From positions 124,001-188,000 of the forward strand of contig PLSD01000048.1 of the NCBI GenBank assembly GCA_003164135.1: DNA of 64,000 nucleotides, in the 5' to 3' direction. The stretch is from Acetobacteraceae bacterium. Lineage in GTDB: Bacteria > Pseudomonadota > Alphaproteobacteria > Acetobacterales > Acetobacteraceae. The translations under genes and the position numbers were made by a program. Of the stretch, positions 17,117 to 25,718 are shown one piece after another. Every line of letters starts with the position of its first letter. Position 1 is the stretch's first letter. The notes under the pieces were generated by a model. The model did no database searches. It saw only the letters and a list, made by a program, of their open reading frames with translations, and was not told where the DNA came from.

Positions 17117-18376
17117 TTACTTGCTCAGGCGAACGGGGATGCTGATGTAGCCATGGATAAGGCAGGAGGGAATCCGCGTCACTTCGCCCACGACCTCGAC
17201 CTTCGAGAACCGCTTGAAGAATTCCTCCCACAGTATCCGGACCTGCATTTCCGCCAGGCGGTTGCCGACGCAACGGTGAATGCCAAAGCCGAAGGACATG
17301 TGATGGCGCGGGTTCTTGCGATCCGCAACGAAGTCCATCGGGTTCGAGATCACGCGCTCGTCGCGGTTGGCCGAGAGATACCACATCGCGACCTTGTCGC
17401 CCTTGCGGATCTGCTTGCCGCGGAATTCGTAATCCGCCAGAGCCGTGCGGCGCATATGCGCAATCGGGGTCTGCCAGCGAATGGTCTCGGACACCGCGCT
17501 CGGGATCAAGGCGAGGTTGTTCTTCACCTTTTCAAACTCGCCGGGGTAGAGATGCGCCGCCATGGCGGAGCCGGACATCGAGTTACGCGTGGTGTCGTTG
17601 CCGCCGACGATGAGCAGTGCCAGCGTGCCGAGGAATTCGTCCTCGGTGATGTCTTCCATGTCCGGCGAATGCGCCATCATCGAGATCAGATCGTACTTCG
17701 GTGGTGCTGCTTTGCGTTCGTCGAACATCGCCTGGAACGTCGCCTTGCAGTCCAGCAGTTCGTTCTTGCGCTGTTCCCAGCTCTCGATGAAGCCATCGCC
17801 CGGCGAGGCGGTGACGACGTCGGACCAGCGGGTGAGGCGGCGGCGCTGTTCCAGCGGGAAGTCGAGCAGCGTGGCGAGCATCAGCGTGGTCAGCTCAATG
17901 GAAACGCGGTCGACCCAGTCGAAAGTCTCACCGATCGGCAGGGCGTCCAGCACGGCGGCGGAACGCTCACGGATCAGCGGCTCCAGCTTTTCCAGGTTTT
18001 CCGGCGCCACGGCCGGGCTGACGACCTTGCGGTGCACGTCATGGCGCGGCGGGTCCATGCCGAGGAAGTTCGGCATGTACAGGCCATGCTCGGTGGTCGG
18101 GTTCAGCGTGGCGTCGTCAAGCACGAAGCTGCCGACGGAAGCGTCGGAGGAAAATACTTTGTGGTTGGTGTCGATGGCAACGCAATCCTCAAAGCGCGTG
18201 ATGGACCAGTACGGGCCGTAGGCGCTTTCCTTGCAATAATGCACGGGATCTTCATCGCGCAGGCGCTTGAAATACGGGTGCAGACCCTCGCGCACATACA
18301 ATTCTGGCTTACTTACGTCGATCTGATCGAGCGGCATGGTGCGCGCGAGTTCTTCGTCGTTAATGGCTGTTGTCAT
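17117..18376 (-). CDS. Cytochrome P450, CYP153-type alkane/fatty-acid hydroxylase
   Basis: A 419-residue soluble bacterial P450. The heme loop is [12 protein letters not shown] with ligand Cys369, the I-helix motif is GGNDTT (258-263), and the ExxR motif is ETIR (297-300). [16 protein letters not shown] and [17 protein letters not shown] are typical of CYP153, a family that hydroxylates terminal carbons of alkanes and fatty acids. The start is the ATG at 18376, six bases after AGGAGG; an ATG six bases upstream is too close to the ribosome-binding site. It is first in a probable operon with ferredoxin, GMC dehydrogenase and CoA ligase, diverging from a TetR gene. The family assignment rests on recognition, not alignment. 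Confidence 0.88.
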   Translation of the reverse strand: MTTAINDEELARTMPLDQIDVSKPELYVREGLHPYFKRLRDEDPVHYCKESAYGPYWSITRFEDCVAIDTNHKVFSSDASVGSFVLDDATLNPTTEHGLYMPNFLGMDPPRHDVHRKVVSPAVAPENLEKLEPLIRERSAAVLDALPIGETFDWVDRVSIELTTLMLATLLDFPLEQRRRLTRWSDVVTASPGDGFIESWEQRKNELLDCKATFQAMFDERKAAPPKYDLISMMAHSPDMEDITEDEFLGTLALLIVGGNDTTRNSMSGSAMAAHLYPGEFEKVKNNLALIPSAVSETIRWQTPIAHMRRTALADYEFRGKQIRKGDKVAMWYLSANRDERVISNPMDFVADRKNPRHHMSFGFGIHRCVGNRLAEMQVRILWEEFFKRFSKVEVVGEVTRIPSCLIHGYISIPVRLSK

Positions 18377-18422
18377 ATCCATCCTCCTGGTTATCGCGGT
18401 TGGCCGCAATTTGTTGCGCGAT

Positions 18423-18459
18423 TTGACTATTGCTTATTGAGTAAAGTGTCAATAGTAAA
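18423..18459. promoter_or_regulatory. Inverted repeat in the P450/tetR intergenic region (candidate operator)
   Basis: TTGACTATTG (18423-18432) and CAATAGTAAA (18450-18459) form 10-base arms with one mismatch around a 17-base spacer. The minus strand also offers TTGACA inside the right half, a possible -35 for the P450 gene. The position between the divergent genes makes it a candidate site for the TetR-type protein. Confidence 0.45.
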
Positions 18460-18578
18460 CTATGCTCTGTCCTGCGGGATAATCTTCCATCCCTCTTGAC
18501 GACTTGTTGAGAATCCCTAGCATTTGAGACCCAATCAGGATTTGGTTGGTACTGATTAACCCGGGAAGGTTCGCCCTT

Positions 18579-19238
18579 TTGAAGACCGAAGCGAAAGCAA
18601 CACGGAGCCGGATGCCGCCGGAGCAACGCAGGGCGCAACTGCTCAGCTGCGCCATCGCGGCGTTTGCCGAGCATGGGGTGGCGCGCGTTACGCATGCGCA
18701 TGTGGCAGCGTTGGCCCATGTCTCCGTGGCGGCGGTGCATTCCTATTTCCGCACCCGCGAGGACCTGGTGGCGGAAACATTGACCGAGGTTGAAGCCTCG
18801 TTGCTGAAAATCGTCACCAGGGCGGTGCGCGAAGGCGTTTCCGCGCGCACGGCCCTGACGGAGATGGTCACGGAATTCGACCGCGCGGCGCAGGAAGATT
18901 CCGACGTGGTGAAAGTCTGGCTCGATTGGAGCACCGGGTTCCGCGCCGACGTATGGCCGCGCTACCTGCTGATGCAGGAACAATTGCACGCGGCGGTGCG
19001 CAAGGTGTTGGCGGCGGGGAAACGCCGTGGTGAAATTTCCGAACAGATGAACATCAAAGCCGCGGCCCGGTTGTTCATCGGTGGCGGGCATACCGTGGCG
19101 CTGACGCGTTTTGCCGGGGCCAGCCCGCAGGAGATCGAAATCCTGATCGATCATCTGATCCGCAGCATCATGAGCATCGGCCTGGAAGCGGACCGCGCCA
19201 CCGCGCCACTGCTCACAAATACTGCCGCTGCAAGCTAG
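18579..19238 (+). CDS. TetR-family transcriptional regulator
   Basis: About 219 residues. The N-terminal HTH is recognisable (RRAQLLSCAIAAFAEHGVARVTHAHVAALAHVSVAAVHSYFRTREDLVAE), with a variable ligand domain after it. The start is uncertain: the TTG at 18579 lies 9 bases after GGAAGG, while the ATG at 18612 is the first ATG. It diverges from the P450 gene, so it most likely controls the alkane-type oxidation cluster and itself, responding to a hydrophobic substrate or acyl-CoA. That role is inferred from position. Confidence 0.85.
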   Translation: MKTEAKATRSRMPPEQRRAQLLSCAIAAFAEHGVARVTHAHVAALAHVSVAAVHSYFRTREDLVAETLTEVEASLLKIVTRAVREGVSARTALTEMVTEFDRAAQEDSDVVKVWLDWSTGFRADVWPRYLLMQEQLHAAVRKVLAAGKRRGEISEQMNIKAAARLFIGGGHTVALTRFAGASPQEIEILIDHLIRSIMSIGLEADRATAPLLTNTAAAS

Positions 19239-19290
19239 GAATTTCACCGCGCGACGCGCCTTCTTGCTAAAAATTCTTGTCCGTCTTCTG

Positions 19291-19326
19291 CAAAAAATTC
19301 CCTGCCAGCAAACTCGCCGGCAGGGC
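19291..19326 (-). terminator. Rho-independent terminator after the DUF7064-type gene
   Basis: Read on the minus strand, CCCTGCC and GGCAGGG pair around a short interior (with an extra GC pair) and are followed by AATTTTTTG. It closes the leftward three-gene unit and faces the convergent tetR gene. Confidence 0.65.
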
Positions 19327-19338
19327 CTTGGTTGTCAG

Positions 19339-20244
19339 TTAAATGCCGCTCCAGGGGAGACGGTAGCCAGTTTCGTAGAGGCCGTAGCCAAGGGTGCCGT
19401 CGGCCAGGCGGTATTCCATCAGCTGTTCGCGCAGCACAAACGTATCCAGCGGGAACAGCCAGCTGAACAGCGGCCGGGCGGTGAACTCATGGTTGCGGCC
19501 GAGCTCATCGGTAAACTTCCAGTGCGCGCTTTCAACTTCGGTCGGGTCGGCGGAGAACACCATCTGGTCGTCGATGTCCGTCACCTTCATCCAGCGCGTG
19601 CCGTCATGATACATACGCATATAGGCGGACTGGCGGCCGGTGGAGATGCCGTGCACGCCGGCGAACACCGTGCCGTTGTCGAACACCGGCCACGCCAGGC
19701 GGTAGTGCAGCATGGCATCCCAGTTGCGCGGCCCGGCGGCAATATCGCGGAAACCGTTGCCGTTGAGTTCGCTGCGCTCGCCACGGCTGATAATCTCGCC
19801 GGTCACCGTCGCCGTGCCTTCAATATGCACATGCGCCAGCTCGCGCGCGAAGGAGCCGTCCTTGTCGTGGGTGAGCGAAATGCAGTCTTCCATCGGATGC
19901 AGTTCGTTCCACACAAGATTGGCACTGAAGTCCGGCGTGGAGATGGTGATGCGCGTGCGCTTGAGCGGAATTTCCGCCTCGATGCGCATGCCCGCGATAT
20001 CCATCCCGCCAAGCGGGCGGCCGGTAACATAGGGCAGGTTCATGTTGGTGCGCGTGAACAGCGGCAGGCCATCGCGGAAGGCGATGAACCAGCTGTTGGC
20101 TTCCTGGCGGTTTTCCTGGATGCCGACGCGGACCAGCACGCCGGTGCGGGTCGCTGGGTCGTAGGCATTGTAGTAAAAGCTCTGGTTCCACAGCGGCCCG
20201 TCGCCCGGGATATGGCCTTCAAATTTTTCAAGGTCGTGCGACAA
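19339..20244 (-). CDS. Lipocalin-like hydrolase-type protein (resembles DUF7064/DUF7065, CrtC/AttH-like)
   Basis: A 301-residue protein without signal peptide or membrane segment. It is rich in beta-type sequence with aromatic and charged repeats (GPLWNQSFYYNAYD, GRPLGGMDIAGMRIE, WKFTDELGRNHEF). I associate it with the DUF7064/DUF7065 pair, a double-barrel lipocalin-like fold related to CrtC/AttH, but this is from memory of family style and not certain. It is the last gene of a unit with a helical protein and an APH-type phosphotransferase. Related proteins are often near hydrophobic-compound catabolism genes. No reaction is proposed. Confidence 0.6.
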   Translation of the reverse strand: MSHDLEKFEGHIPGDGPLWNQSFYYNAYDPATRTGVLVRVGIQENRQEANSWFIAFRDGLPLFTRTNMNLPYVTGRPLGGMDIAGMRIEAEIPLKRTRITISTPDFSANLVWNELHPMEDCISLTHDKDGSFARELAHVHIEGTATVTGEIISRGERSELNGNGFRDIAAGPRNWDAMLHYRLAWPVFDNGTVFAGVHGISTGRQSAYMRMYHDGTRWMKVTDIDDQMVFSADPTEVESAHWKFTDELGRNHEFTARPLFSWLFPLDTFVLREQLMEYRLADGTLGYGLYETGYRLPWSGI

Positions 20245-20263
20245 ATTACGTCTCCTTCGCGAA

Positions 20264-20283
20264 AGGCTGAGCAGACTCAGCCT
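20264..20283 (-). other. Intercistronic hairpin
   Basis: AGGCTGAG and CTCAGCCT form a perfect 8-bp stem with loop CAGA between the helical-protein gene and the DUF7064-type gene. It has no U-run, so it is more likely to affect mRNA stability or processing than termination. Confidence 0.45.
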
Positions 20284-20295
20284 CGCTCGTTCAAA

Positions 20296-20841
20296 TTAAT
20301 CCAGATGCGGCAGCAGCGTATCAATCGCGGGCACGGCAGCCGGGTTGATCTCATTGCCCAGCGAAATCAGCAGGGAACGGTCGCGCAGCAACTGTTCGCG
20401 CGAGAGTTCCAGCACGACTTTCTCGGCCTCGGTGAACTGCTCGGCGCCGAGTTCCTCGCGCTCCACGGTGACGATCAGCGCGCTGATGTCCGTGCGCAGG
20501 GCACGGATGGAGTCGAGAATGCGCGCCGGGTCGATCCGGCTCTTGTCCAGCACATGCTGCGCCTCGGTACGCGCGGCCTTCAGGCGGCGCAGCTCGGCGC
20601 TGGCCTCTGGGTCTTTTTTACAGACGCGCTCAAGCTTTTCCGAAGCCTGCACCAAGCGCTGCAATTCGTCGTGGTCAAAACGGAATTGCACCGGCAGCTG
20701 CGTGGAGAGCAGATTGAGCAGGCCCATGGCCAGATGCGCCTGTTCCACCGCCAGCTTGTTCGCCGGGTCGATGGCCGGGACGATCACATCCTTCAGCGCC
20801 TTGATAATGGTTTTGATCTGGATATCCGCACGGAGTTGCAT
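20296..20841 (-). CDS. Helical protein of unknown function
   Basis: A 181-residue cytoplasmic protein, not recognised. It is almost entirely predicted helix with heptad-like Leu/Ala/Glu/Arg patterns (for example ELRRLKAARTEAQHVLDKSR and EAEKVVLELSREQLL), suggesting a helical bundle or coiled coil. It has no cysteines of note and no signal peptide. It starts 1 base after the stop of the phosphotransferase gene, so the two are translated together. It may be a partner or regulatory subunit of the phosphotransferase (inference from position). Confidence 0.75.
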   Translation of the reverse strand: MQLRADIQIKTIIKALKDVIVPAIDPANKLAVEQAHLAMGLLNLLSTQLPVQFRFDHDELQRLVQASEKLERVCKKDPEASAELRRLKAARTEAQHVLDKSRIDPARILDSIRALRTDISALIVTVEREELGAEQFTEAEKVVLELSREQLLRDRSLLISLGNEINPAAVPAIDTLLPHLD

Positions 20842-20842
20842 A

Positions 20843-22057
20843 TTAGAATCCCTCTTCCAACTGTTCGCGCATCTCGTTGATGATGACGTGGCCGATGCCC
20901 ATCAGATACGTTACCAGAACGTCCTGGTGCGTCTTGGCGTTGCGGGCGATGCGGTAGCCGGTGCCGAGCATGAGAATGGCGAGGCTGAAGCTGTTGTAGA
21001 TTTTGTACCAGTGCAGCGTGCGCGGATTAACGGTCACGCCCGCGGCCTTCTGGTATTGCTCAAAAAACTCCGCTTCGGGAAGCATGCTGCAAACCAGCTG
21101 GGTTTTTCCGTCCGCGGCAAAGGTTTTGAATGCCGCGTTGGTGGTCCAGGCAAGATCCTGGTGGCGGTCGCCGATGCGGCCCAGCTCCCAGTCGAGATGT
21201 GCCGTGATGCGCATATCGTGCTCGGTGAAGAGGAAGTTGCCGAGGCGGTAGTCGCCATGCACGAGCGAGGGTTTATCCAGGCTCGGGGCGTTACGGCGCA
21301 GCCAGCCGGCGGCCAGGCGCAGGAGCGGAATATCCTCGTCGGCGTCTTCGTCCCACACGCGCTCCCACCAATCCACGCCCCAATCGGCGCATTGCGTGCC
21401 GGGCACGGGGGCGGTGAAGGCAGAGAGGTCGAGACCGCTGTAATCCAGGTTGTGGATGGCGGCGAGCTGGCTGATGAACTGCGGCGTCAGCGCGGCGGCG
21501 ACATCGGCCGGCAGCGAGGTGTTGCTGCCGGAAACGCCGCTGGATGAGGCGGCGGGCTTGGTCACGCCGGTGGCAAAGCCGTAAATCAATGCTGGGTAGG
21601 GCAGATGCACGCCGTCCTCGTCGCACCAGAACACCGGGGGCACCGGCACCGTGCCGCCGACGGCCTTGATGAGCTGGAACTCACGCAGGCGGCTGGTGGC
21701 GACGATGGATTCGGCCGGCTCCATGCGCAGCACCATCGGGGTTTTCTCGAAGCCCACGCCGGGGCGGTGCCATTCCAGCGTGAATGCCATTTGCAGCTTG
21801 GAGGCGCCGCCGGAGAGCCAGTGGGCGCCGGTGAGCTTGAAGTCGTTGCCAATTTCCGAGCGGATCAGGGATTCGACGCCACGGCTCAGCCGGTCCAAGG
21901 GCACATTTTCATAACCGGGCCCCGCGCGCAGTTCCATTTTGCGAACCAGCAGGCGGTCCACCTGCGGCTCGATCGCATAGCGGCGGCGCAGATGCGAAAT
22001 CCATTCAGGTGACGGACGGTCTTTGTCCGGAATTCCAGTGAAGTCGACATGTCCCAT
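20843..22057 (-). CDS. APH-type phosphotransferase family protein
   Basis: A 404-residue kinase-like protein. The catalytic loop is HGDYRLGNFLF and the metal-binding segment HLDWELGRIGD, as in aminoglycoside phosphotransferase/choline kinase-fold enzymes and the N-terminal domain of ACAD10/11. The N-terminal lobe contains GGASKLQMAF and VLRMEP. Many members phosphorylate hydroxylated lipids or acyl compounds and not antibiotics, and nothing here suggests resistance. It heads a three-gene unit. Together with the neighbouring P450 cluster it may handle hydroxylated fatty substrates (inference). Confidence 0.8.
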   Translation of the reverse strand: MGHVDFTGIPDKDRPSPEWISHLRRRYAIEPQVDRLLVRKMELRAGPGYENVPLDRLSRGVESLIRSEIGNDFKLTGAHWLSGGASKLQMAFTLEWHRPGVGFEKTPMVLRMEPAESIVATSRLREFQLIKAVGGTVPVPPVFWCDEDGVHLPYPALIYGFATGVTKPAASSSGVSGSNTSLPADVAAALTPQFISQLAAIHNLDYSGLDLSAFTAPVPGTQCADWGVDWWERVWDEDADEDIPLLRLAAGWLRRNAPSLDKPSLVHGDYRLGNFLFTEHDMRITAHLDWELGRIGDRHQDLAWTTNAAFKTFAADGKTQLVCSMLPEAEFFEQYQKAAGVTVNPRTLHWYKIYNSFSLAILMLGTGYRIARNAKTHQDVLVTYLMGIGHVIINEMREQLEEGF

Positions 22058-22340
22058 AAAATTGTACCTCGATGATGTCTTGGGAAACCAATTTGCCGGC
22101 CCGGCGCGAGGACGCGCGCAAGCCTGATGAACTAGGCCGGAATTTTACGCGGGACGGCCTCGCGCGAAATGCTCGATACAGGCTGCAAGGCGTTCTCTCT
22201 CTCCAGTTTTTATTTTTAGTCCCCGGAAGGGTATTTTACTCAAACACTGGCCCGCGCGCGCACGCCCGCAAACCATGGCCGTGTGCTAAGGCTTTCGGCC
22301 AGTACCTGCCCCATTCTTTAGGGTGGGTTTTGTGGGTGGA

Positions 22341-23462
22341 TTAGTCGTTGGCGGGGTAAGCCGCCATCAACCTTTTCTGGTAGCGCCAGAGCGAGGCCAA
22401 TTTAAGCAAGCCAGCCGGCCGCAAGCCGCGCTTGCGGATCACGGCGCCGATTTTGAAGGCCTCGCCATAGTGGAAGAACTGTGTGGCGTAGGCCGCGCGC
22501 AAGGTCATTTCCGGATCCCAGATATGAGTGGCTTCCGAGCCGCTGCCATTAAATTCGATGATTGTGAAGTTCCGCCCCTCGCGCAGAGAGTCCATCGATT
22601 CGTAGCGCAAGTCGAGGCGGGTGAAATACACTTCCGGCATGTCCTGCATGATCTCGTCGATCCGCGCGGCCAGGACTGGGGTCACGATGTCCAGCCCGTC
22701 CTTGAAGGTGGAGCCACGGCAATGGTTTCCTACAAACACCAGGCGTACGGCCTCGCCTTCCGCCGGAACCTGTCCCGCCTTGGCGCCCAGTTTCGGCAGC
22801 AGCAGTTTGGCAACCGCGTTCAGCCGCGAGTCGGCGGTGATAAGGGCGCGCACATCGCGCTTGCCATCGCCAATCACGGTGGGCGGGAATTTCAGCGTAA
22901 CGGAGGTGATGCGCCCCGCCGCCTCGCCCGGATGACGGATGTAGAAAATCCCAGCCTCCCCCTCATGGGTCACCAGCGCCTGGAGTTGCAAATCCGTCGC
23001 GCGGGGAAATGCGGCGAGGTAGGCCGCAAGCTGCGCTTCGTCCCGCACCAGGCGCACGCCCACGCCATTGCAGCTCATGTCCGGCTTGGCGACCAACGGG
23101 AAGGTCAACCCGGCGCGCGCCATGGCGGCCAGGGCAAGGGCAAGGTCGTTGCCATCGTTATGGCCAGATGTGGTCAGCGGCGCGTAGGGGGCGACCCATA
23201 CCCGCGCCACCGGACCCGCGAGGTCCAGGATGGCGTTCTTGGACTCGCCGCAAATGCCGCCAGCGTTAATGCGCGGATTGGCCAGCGTCGGGAGCGTGAG
23301 GCTGCCGTAGCGGATGGATTTTAGTACCCAGAACGCCACCACCGGAGCGTAGAACAGCCAGCCGGGCCAGAATTCGAAAAACGATACCGGGCTTTTGCGC
23401 CGGGCAGGCAATGTACTCCCCCCAGGCTGGGGGAGTGCGACGGGGAGCGAAGTTACGCTCAT
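22341..23462 (-). CDS. ATP-grasp family ligase, membrane-associated
   Basis: A 373-residue protein. After a hydrophobic segment at about residues 27-46 (FFEFWPGWLFYAPVVAFWVL) comes an ATP-grasp-like core: VAKPDMSCNGVGVRLV as a nucleotide-binding strand-loop, and RLDLRYES...FTIIEFNGSGSE as the Mg/ATP-binding end. ATP-grasp enzymes join a carboxylate to an amine or thiol through an acyl-phosphate. The substrate is unknown. Its start overlaps the dedA stop by 4 bases (ATGA), and it lies downstream of dacC, so a role in envelope or peptidoglycan-related modification is a reasonable guess only. Confidence 0.72.
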   Translation of the reverse strand: MSVTSLPVALPQPGGSTLPARRKSPVSFFEFWPGWLFYAPVVAFWVLKSIRYGSLTLPTLANPRINAGGICGESKNAILDLAGPVARVWVAPYAPLTTSGHNDGNDLALALAAMARAGLTFPLVAKPDMSCNGVGVRLVRDEAQLAAYLAAFPRATDLQLQALVTHEGEAGIFYIRHPGEAAGRITSVTLKFPPTVIGDGKRDVRALITADSRLNAVAKLLLPKLGAKAGQVPAEGEAVRLVFVGNHCRGSTFKDGLDIVTPVLAARIDEIMQDMPEVYFTRLDLRYESMDSLREGRNFTIIEFNGSGSEATHIWDPEMTLRAAYATQFFHYGEAFKIGAVIRKRGLRPAGLLKLASLWRYQKRLMAAYPAND

Positions 23463-24043
23463 GGCATTGTCCTTTTATTATATAGCCGCGTGGCAATCCG
23501 GCCCACGACAACCAGTACAACAAGGAATACGCCGAGACCGGCCCAACGCCAAGCGCCAAGATAGCGCGCCATCACCGCGCCAAGTTTCAGGCTGATGAAA
23601 AACAGGCCGGAGGTCCAAATCAGGGTGGCGAAGATGGCCGAGAGGGCGAATTGGCCCAATGGCGCGCGCAGAAACCCGAGCGTGGTATAGGTCGGCAGGC
23701 GCAGGCCGGGGACGAAGCGGCTGACCATGACAAGCGGAAAGATGCGCCGGCTGACCCATTGGTGGCCGAGATCACGGCGGCGGCGCGGGACCAGCCGCAT
23801 CGCCCAGGCGTGTCTGGCCGACAGCCAGCCCAGACCGTACAGGCCAAGGTCACCCAGCACGATGCCGGCGTAGAGCGAACCCAGTGCCAGCGGCAACGAG
23901 AGCGCGCCAGAGGCCACCTGCATGGCGGCGAGCAGCGTGGCCGCATCCTCCAATACAAAGGTGCTGCCGACAATGGTCGCGGCCTGCAGGGCTTTGCCCC
24001 CGGCGACGGCGGCCAGCAGGTCGGCTAACTGTGAAATGATCAT
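23459..24043 (-). CDS. DedA-family membrane protein
   Basis: A 194-residue integral membrane protein with several hydrophobic segments and the DedA/SNARE-associated signature region (GLGWLSARHAWAMR, then RFVPGLRLPTYTTLGFLRAPLGQFALSA). The F-x-R-F-x-P-G-x-R pattern is the key family mark. DedA proteins include undecaprenyl-phosphate and other lipid flippases, and are linked to membrane homeostasis. It sits between dacC and an ATP-grasp gene, overlapping the latter by 4 bases. Confidence 0.85.
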   Translation of the reverse strand: MIISQLADLLAAVAGGKALQAATIVGSTFVLEDAATLLAAMQVASGALSLPLALGSLYAGIVLGDLGLYGLGWLSARHAWAMRLVPRRRRDLGHQWVSRRIFPLVMVSRFVPGLRLPTYTTLGFLRAPLGQFALSAIFATLIWTSGLFFISLKLGAVMARYLGAWRWAGLGVFLVVLVVVGRIATRLYNKRTMP

Positions 24044-24109
24044 CGTGGCCTCACATAAGGCCAGCCGCGAAAATGCTCAAATCTCGCCCGGGGGCGCGAT
24101 GCGGGAAGC

Positions 24110-25465
24110 CTATGTCCCGTCGTCCGTGGCGGAGGCTGCCATCGCCAGGTGGTCAGACGGGAATGCTACAATCCGGCAGGAACTGCCGCGTGCCGCCACT
24201 GCGTTGCAGGTCTCGTGCGCGGTGGCGAGGCTCAGGCCGGCCACCTGGGCGTTCCACAGGGTTTTGCCGTGCAACTGCACCCTGGCGATACGCGGGAAGC
24301 CAACGCCGCTGATCTGGCGGACGGCCACGGCCTCGATCCGGGCCTTGCTCATACGGCTGAACAGGCCAAGCTGGGCGGCCCAACTGCCGGAGGTGGACTG
24401 CCGCATACGGCTGGCCACTTGCACCACGGGAGGATGGGAGACCGGAGGACGTGGCGCGGCTTGAGACGACGGGATTACGGCGGCTTGCGCGGTACGCACA
24501 ACCTGCTGCTGGCGGGCGGCGATCTGCGCCTCGGTAACGGGAATATGGCCGCCAAAACCGCCGTCGAGGAGTGCGGTCATCTGCTGGTAAGTGACGCCCC
24601 AGGAAGGTTCGTGCAGTTCAACGCCAATGAGCACCCGGCCATCGCGCGTGGCACTCGTAATAAGGTTATGCCGCGCCAGATTGGTGTAGCCCGTCTTCAT
24701 GCCAGTGGCGCCGGCATAGGACTTTAGCATCAGGTTGTTGCTGTACACGGAGTGGCCGCGGAAATCGAACTCCTGAACCTCGAAAAATTGCTGGTCCTCG
24801 GGGAAGTTCACCACAATGTCGCGCGCCAGAATGGAGAGGTCGCGCGCAGTGGTCACCTGCCCCGGATTCGGCAGGCCGGAGGTATTGTAGAATTGCGTCT
24901 GCGCCATACCGAGCGCGTGCGCCCGCAGGGTCATCATCTCGGCGCAATGCGCTTCCGAGCCGCCGCCGAGATATTCGCCTAGCGCGGTGGCGGCGTCGTT
25001 GGCGGACATGGTGGTCATTGCCAGAATCGCGTCATGCACGGAAATGGTGCTGCCGGGCTGCAAGCCGAGCTTCACGGGTTCCACGGAGACGGCATGGCCG
25101 GAGACCGGGATCTGCGTATCCAGCGTCATGTGGCCATCGCGCAGCGCCTGGAAGGCGAGGTCAAGCGTCATCAACTTGGTCAGGCTGGCGGGGTAGCGTG
25201 GAATATCCGCACCGGAAGCGGCGATCACCTGACCGCTGGCGGCGTCTATAACAATGCTGCTGGGGCCGGGCGCGGTCGGGCCGAAGCCGGTGGAGGCATC
25301 AGCCTGCATCTGGGGGGCCGACGGCGCACTCAACACCGGGTGGAATACGTGGCGGACATTGTGATCCGCGCGGGCCTGAGCCGGGGCCGCGACAGCCCAC
25401 GCGGCTAGGCAGAGCCCGGCAACTACCAGAGACTTCTTCGCGGAACCCGTCTTCCAAGCCAGCAT
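24110..25465 (-). CDS. dacC: D-alanyl-D-alanine carboxypeptidase with C-terminal SPOR domain
   Basis: A 451-residue secreted penicillin-binding protein. A signal peptide ends near AVAAPAQA. The active site is SLTK in YPASLTKLMTLD, with SAN (SANDAATALGE) and KTG (GMKTGYTN) motifs, as in class C low-molecular-mass PBPs. The last roughly 80 residues (WAAQLGLFSRMSKA to ATAHETCNAV) look like a SPOR domain, which binds denuded glycan at the septum. It trims the pentapeptide D-Ala in the periplasm. The ATG at 25465 lies about 9 bases after GAGG; a GTG nine bases upstream is the alternative. dedA and the ATP-grasp gene follow. Confidence 0.88.
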   Translation of the reverse strand: MLAWKTGSAKKSLVVAGLCLAAWAVAAPAQARADHNVRHVFHPVLSAPSAPQMQADASTGFGPTAPGPSSIVIDAASGQVIAASGADIPRYPASLTKLMTLDLAFQALRDGHMTLDTQIPVSGHAVSVEPVKLGLQPGSTISVHDAILAMTTMSANDAATALGEYLGGGSEAHCAEMMTLRAHALGMAQTQFYNTSGLPNPGQVTTARDLSILARDIVVNFPEDQQFFEVQEFDFRGHSVYSNNLMLKSYAGATGMKTGYTNLARHNLITSATRDGRVLIGVELHEPSWGVTYQQMTALLDGGFGGHIPVTEAQIAARQQQVVRTAQAAVIPSSQAAPRPPVSHPPVVQVASRMRQSTSGSWAAQLGLFSRMSKARIEAVAVRQISGVGFPRIARVQLHGKTLWNAQVAGLSLATAHETCNAVAARGSSCRIVAFPSDHLAMAASATDDGT

Positions 25466-25665
25466 GAGCGGCACCTCACCTCAAAACTACGCTGATGTAA
25501 ACGCTTCCACCATGCGCTGTCCAGCTAGAAATGCACAAAACATCGGAAAAAGAACCGAAAAGCCAATGGGTTAACGAGGCGTGTTAAGGACGATGGCGAC
25601 GGCCCCAGTAGCGGCGCCTTGAGAGCTTCCCAACGATTTTCTGAAAGTTTTCGAGTTCATGACAA

Positions 25666-25684
25666 TTTTGTGCGACGCACAAAA
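25666..25684. promoter_or_regulatory. 19-base perfect dyad upstream of the phasin promoter (candidate PhaR operator)
   Basis: TTTTGTGCG and CGCACAAAA are perfect inverted arms around a single A, ending 5 bases before the -35 element. The core TGC-N3-GCA resembles the CTGC-N3/4-GCAG sites bound by PhaR, the phasin repressor of Rhodobacter/Paracoccus. PhaR itself is not encoded in the window. Confidence 0.5.
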
Positions 25685-25689
25685 AATAG

Positions 25690-25718
25690 TTGACCATGGC
25701 GAAATGACTCACTATAGA
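25690..25718 (+). promoter_or_regulatory. Sigma-70-type promoter of the phasin gene
   Basis: TTGACC at 25690-25695 and TATAGA at 25713-25718 are separated by exactly 17 bases. The predicted start near 25725 gives a leader of about 80 bases before the phasin ATG. Confidence 0.75.

Noticed and set aside
20843-22057. Aminoglycoside resistance gene
   Set aside because: The APH fold is shared by many non-resistance kinases; context and sequence fit the lipid/acyl-associated group better.
25706-25717. GACTCACTATAG, identical to the core of the T7 phage promoter
   Set aside because: The upstream TAATAC part is absent, it overlaps a good sigma-70 promoter, and no phage polymerase or phage genes are present; taken as coincidence.
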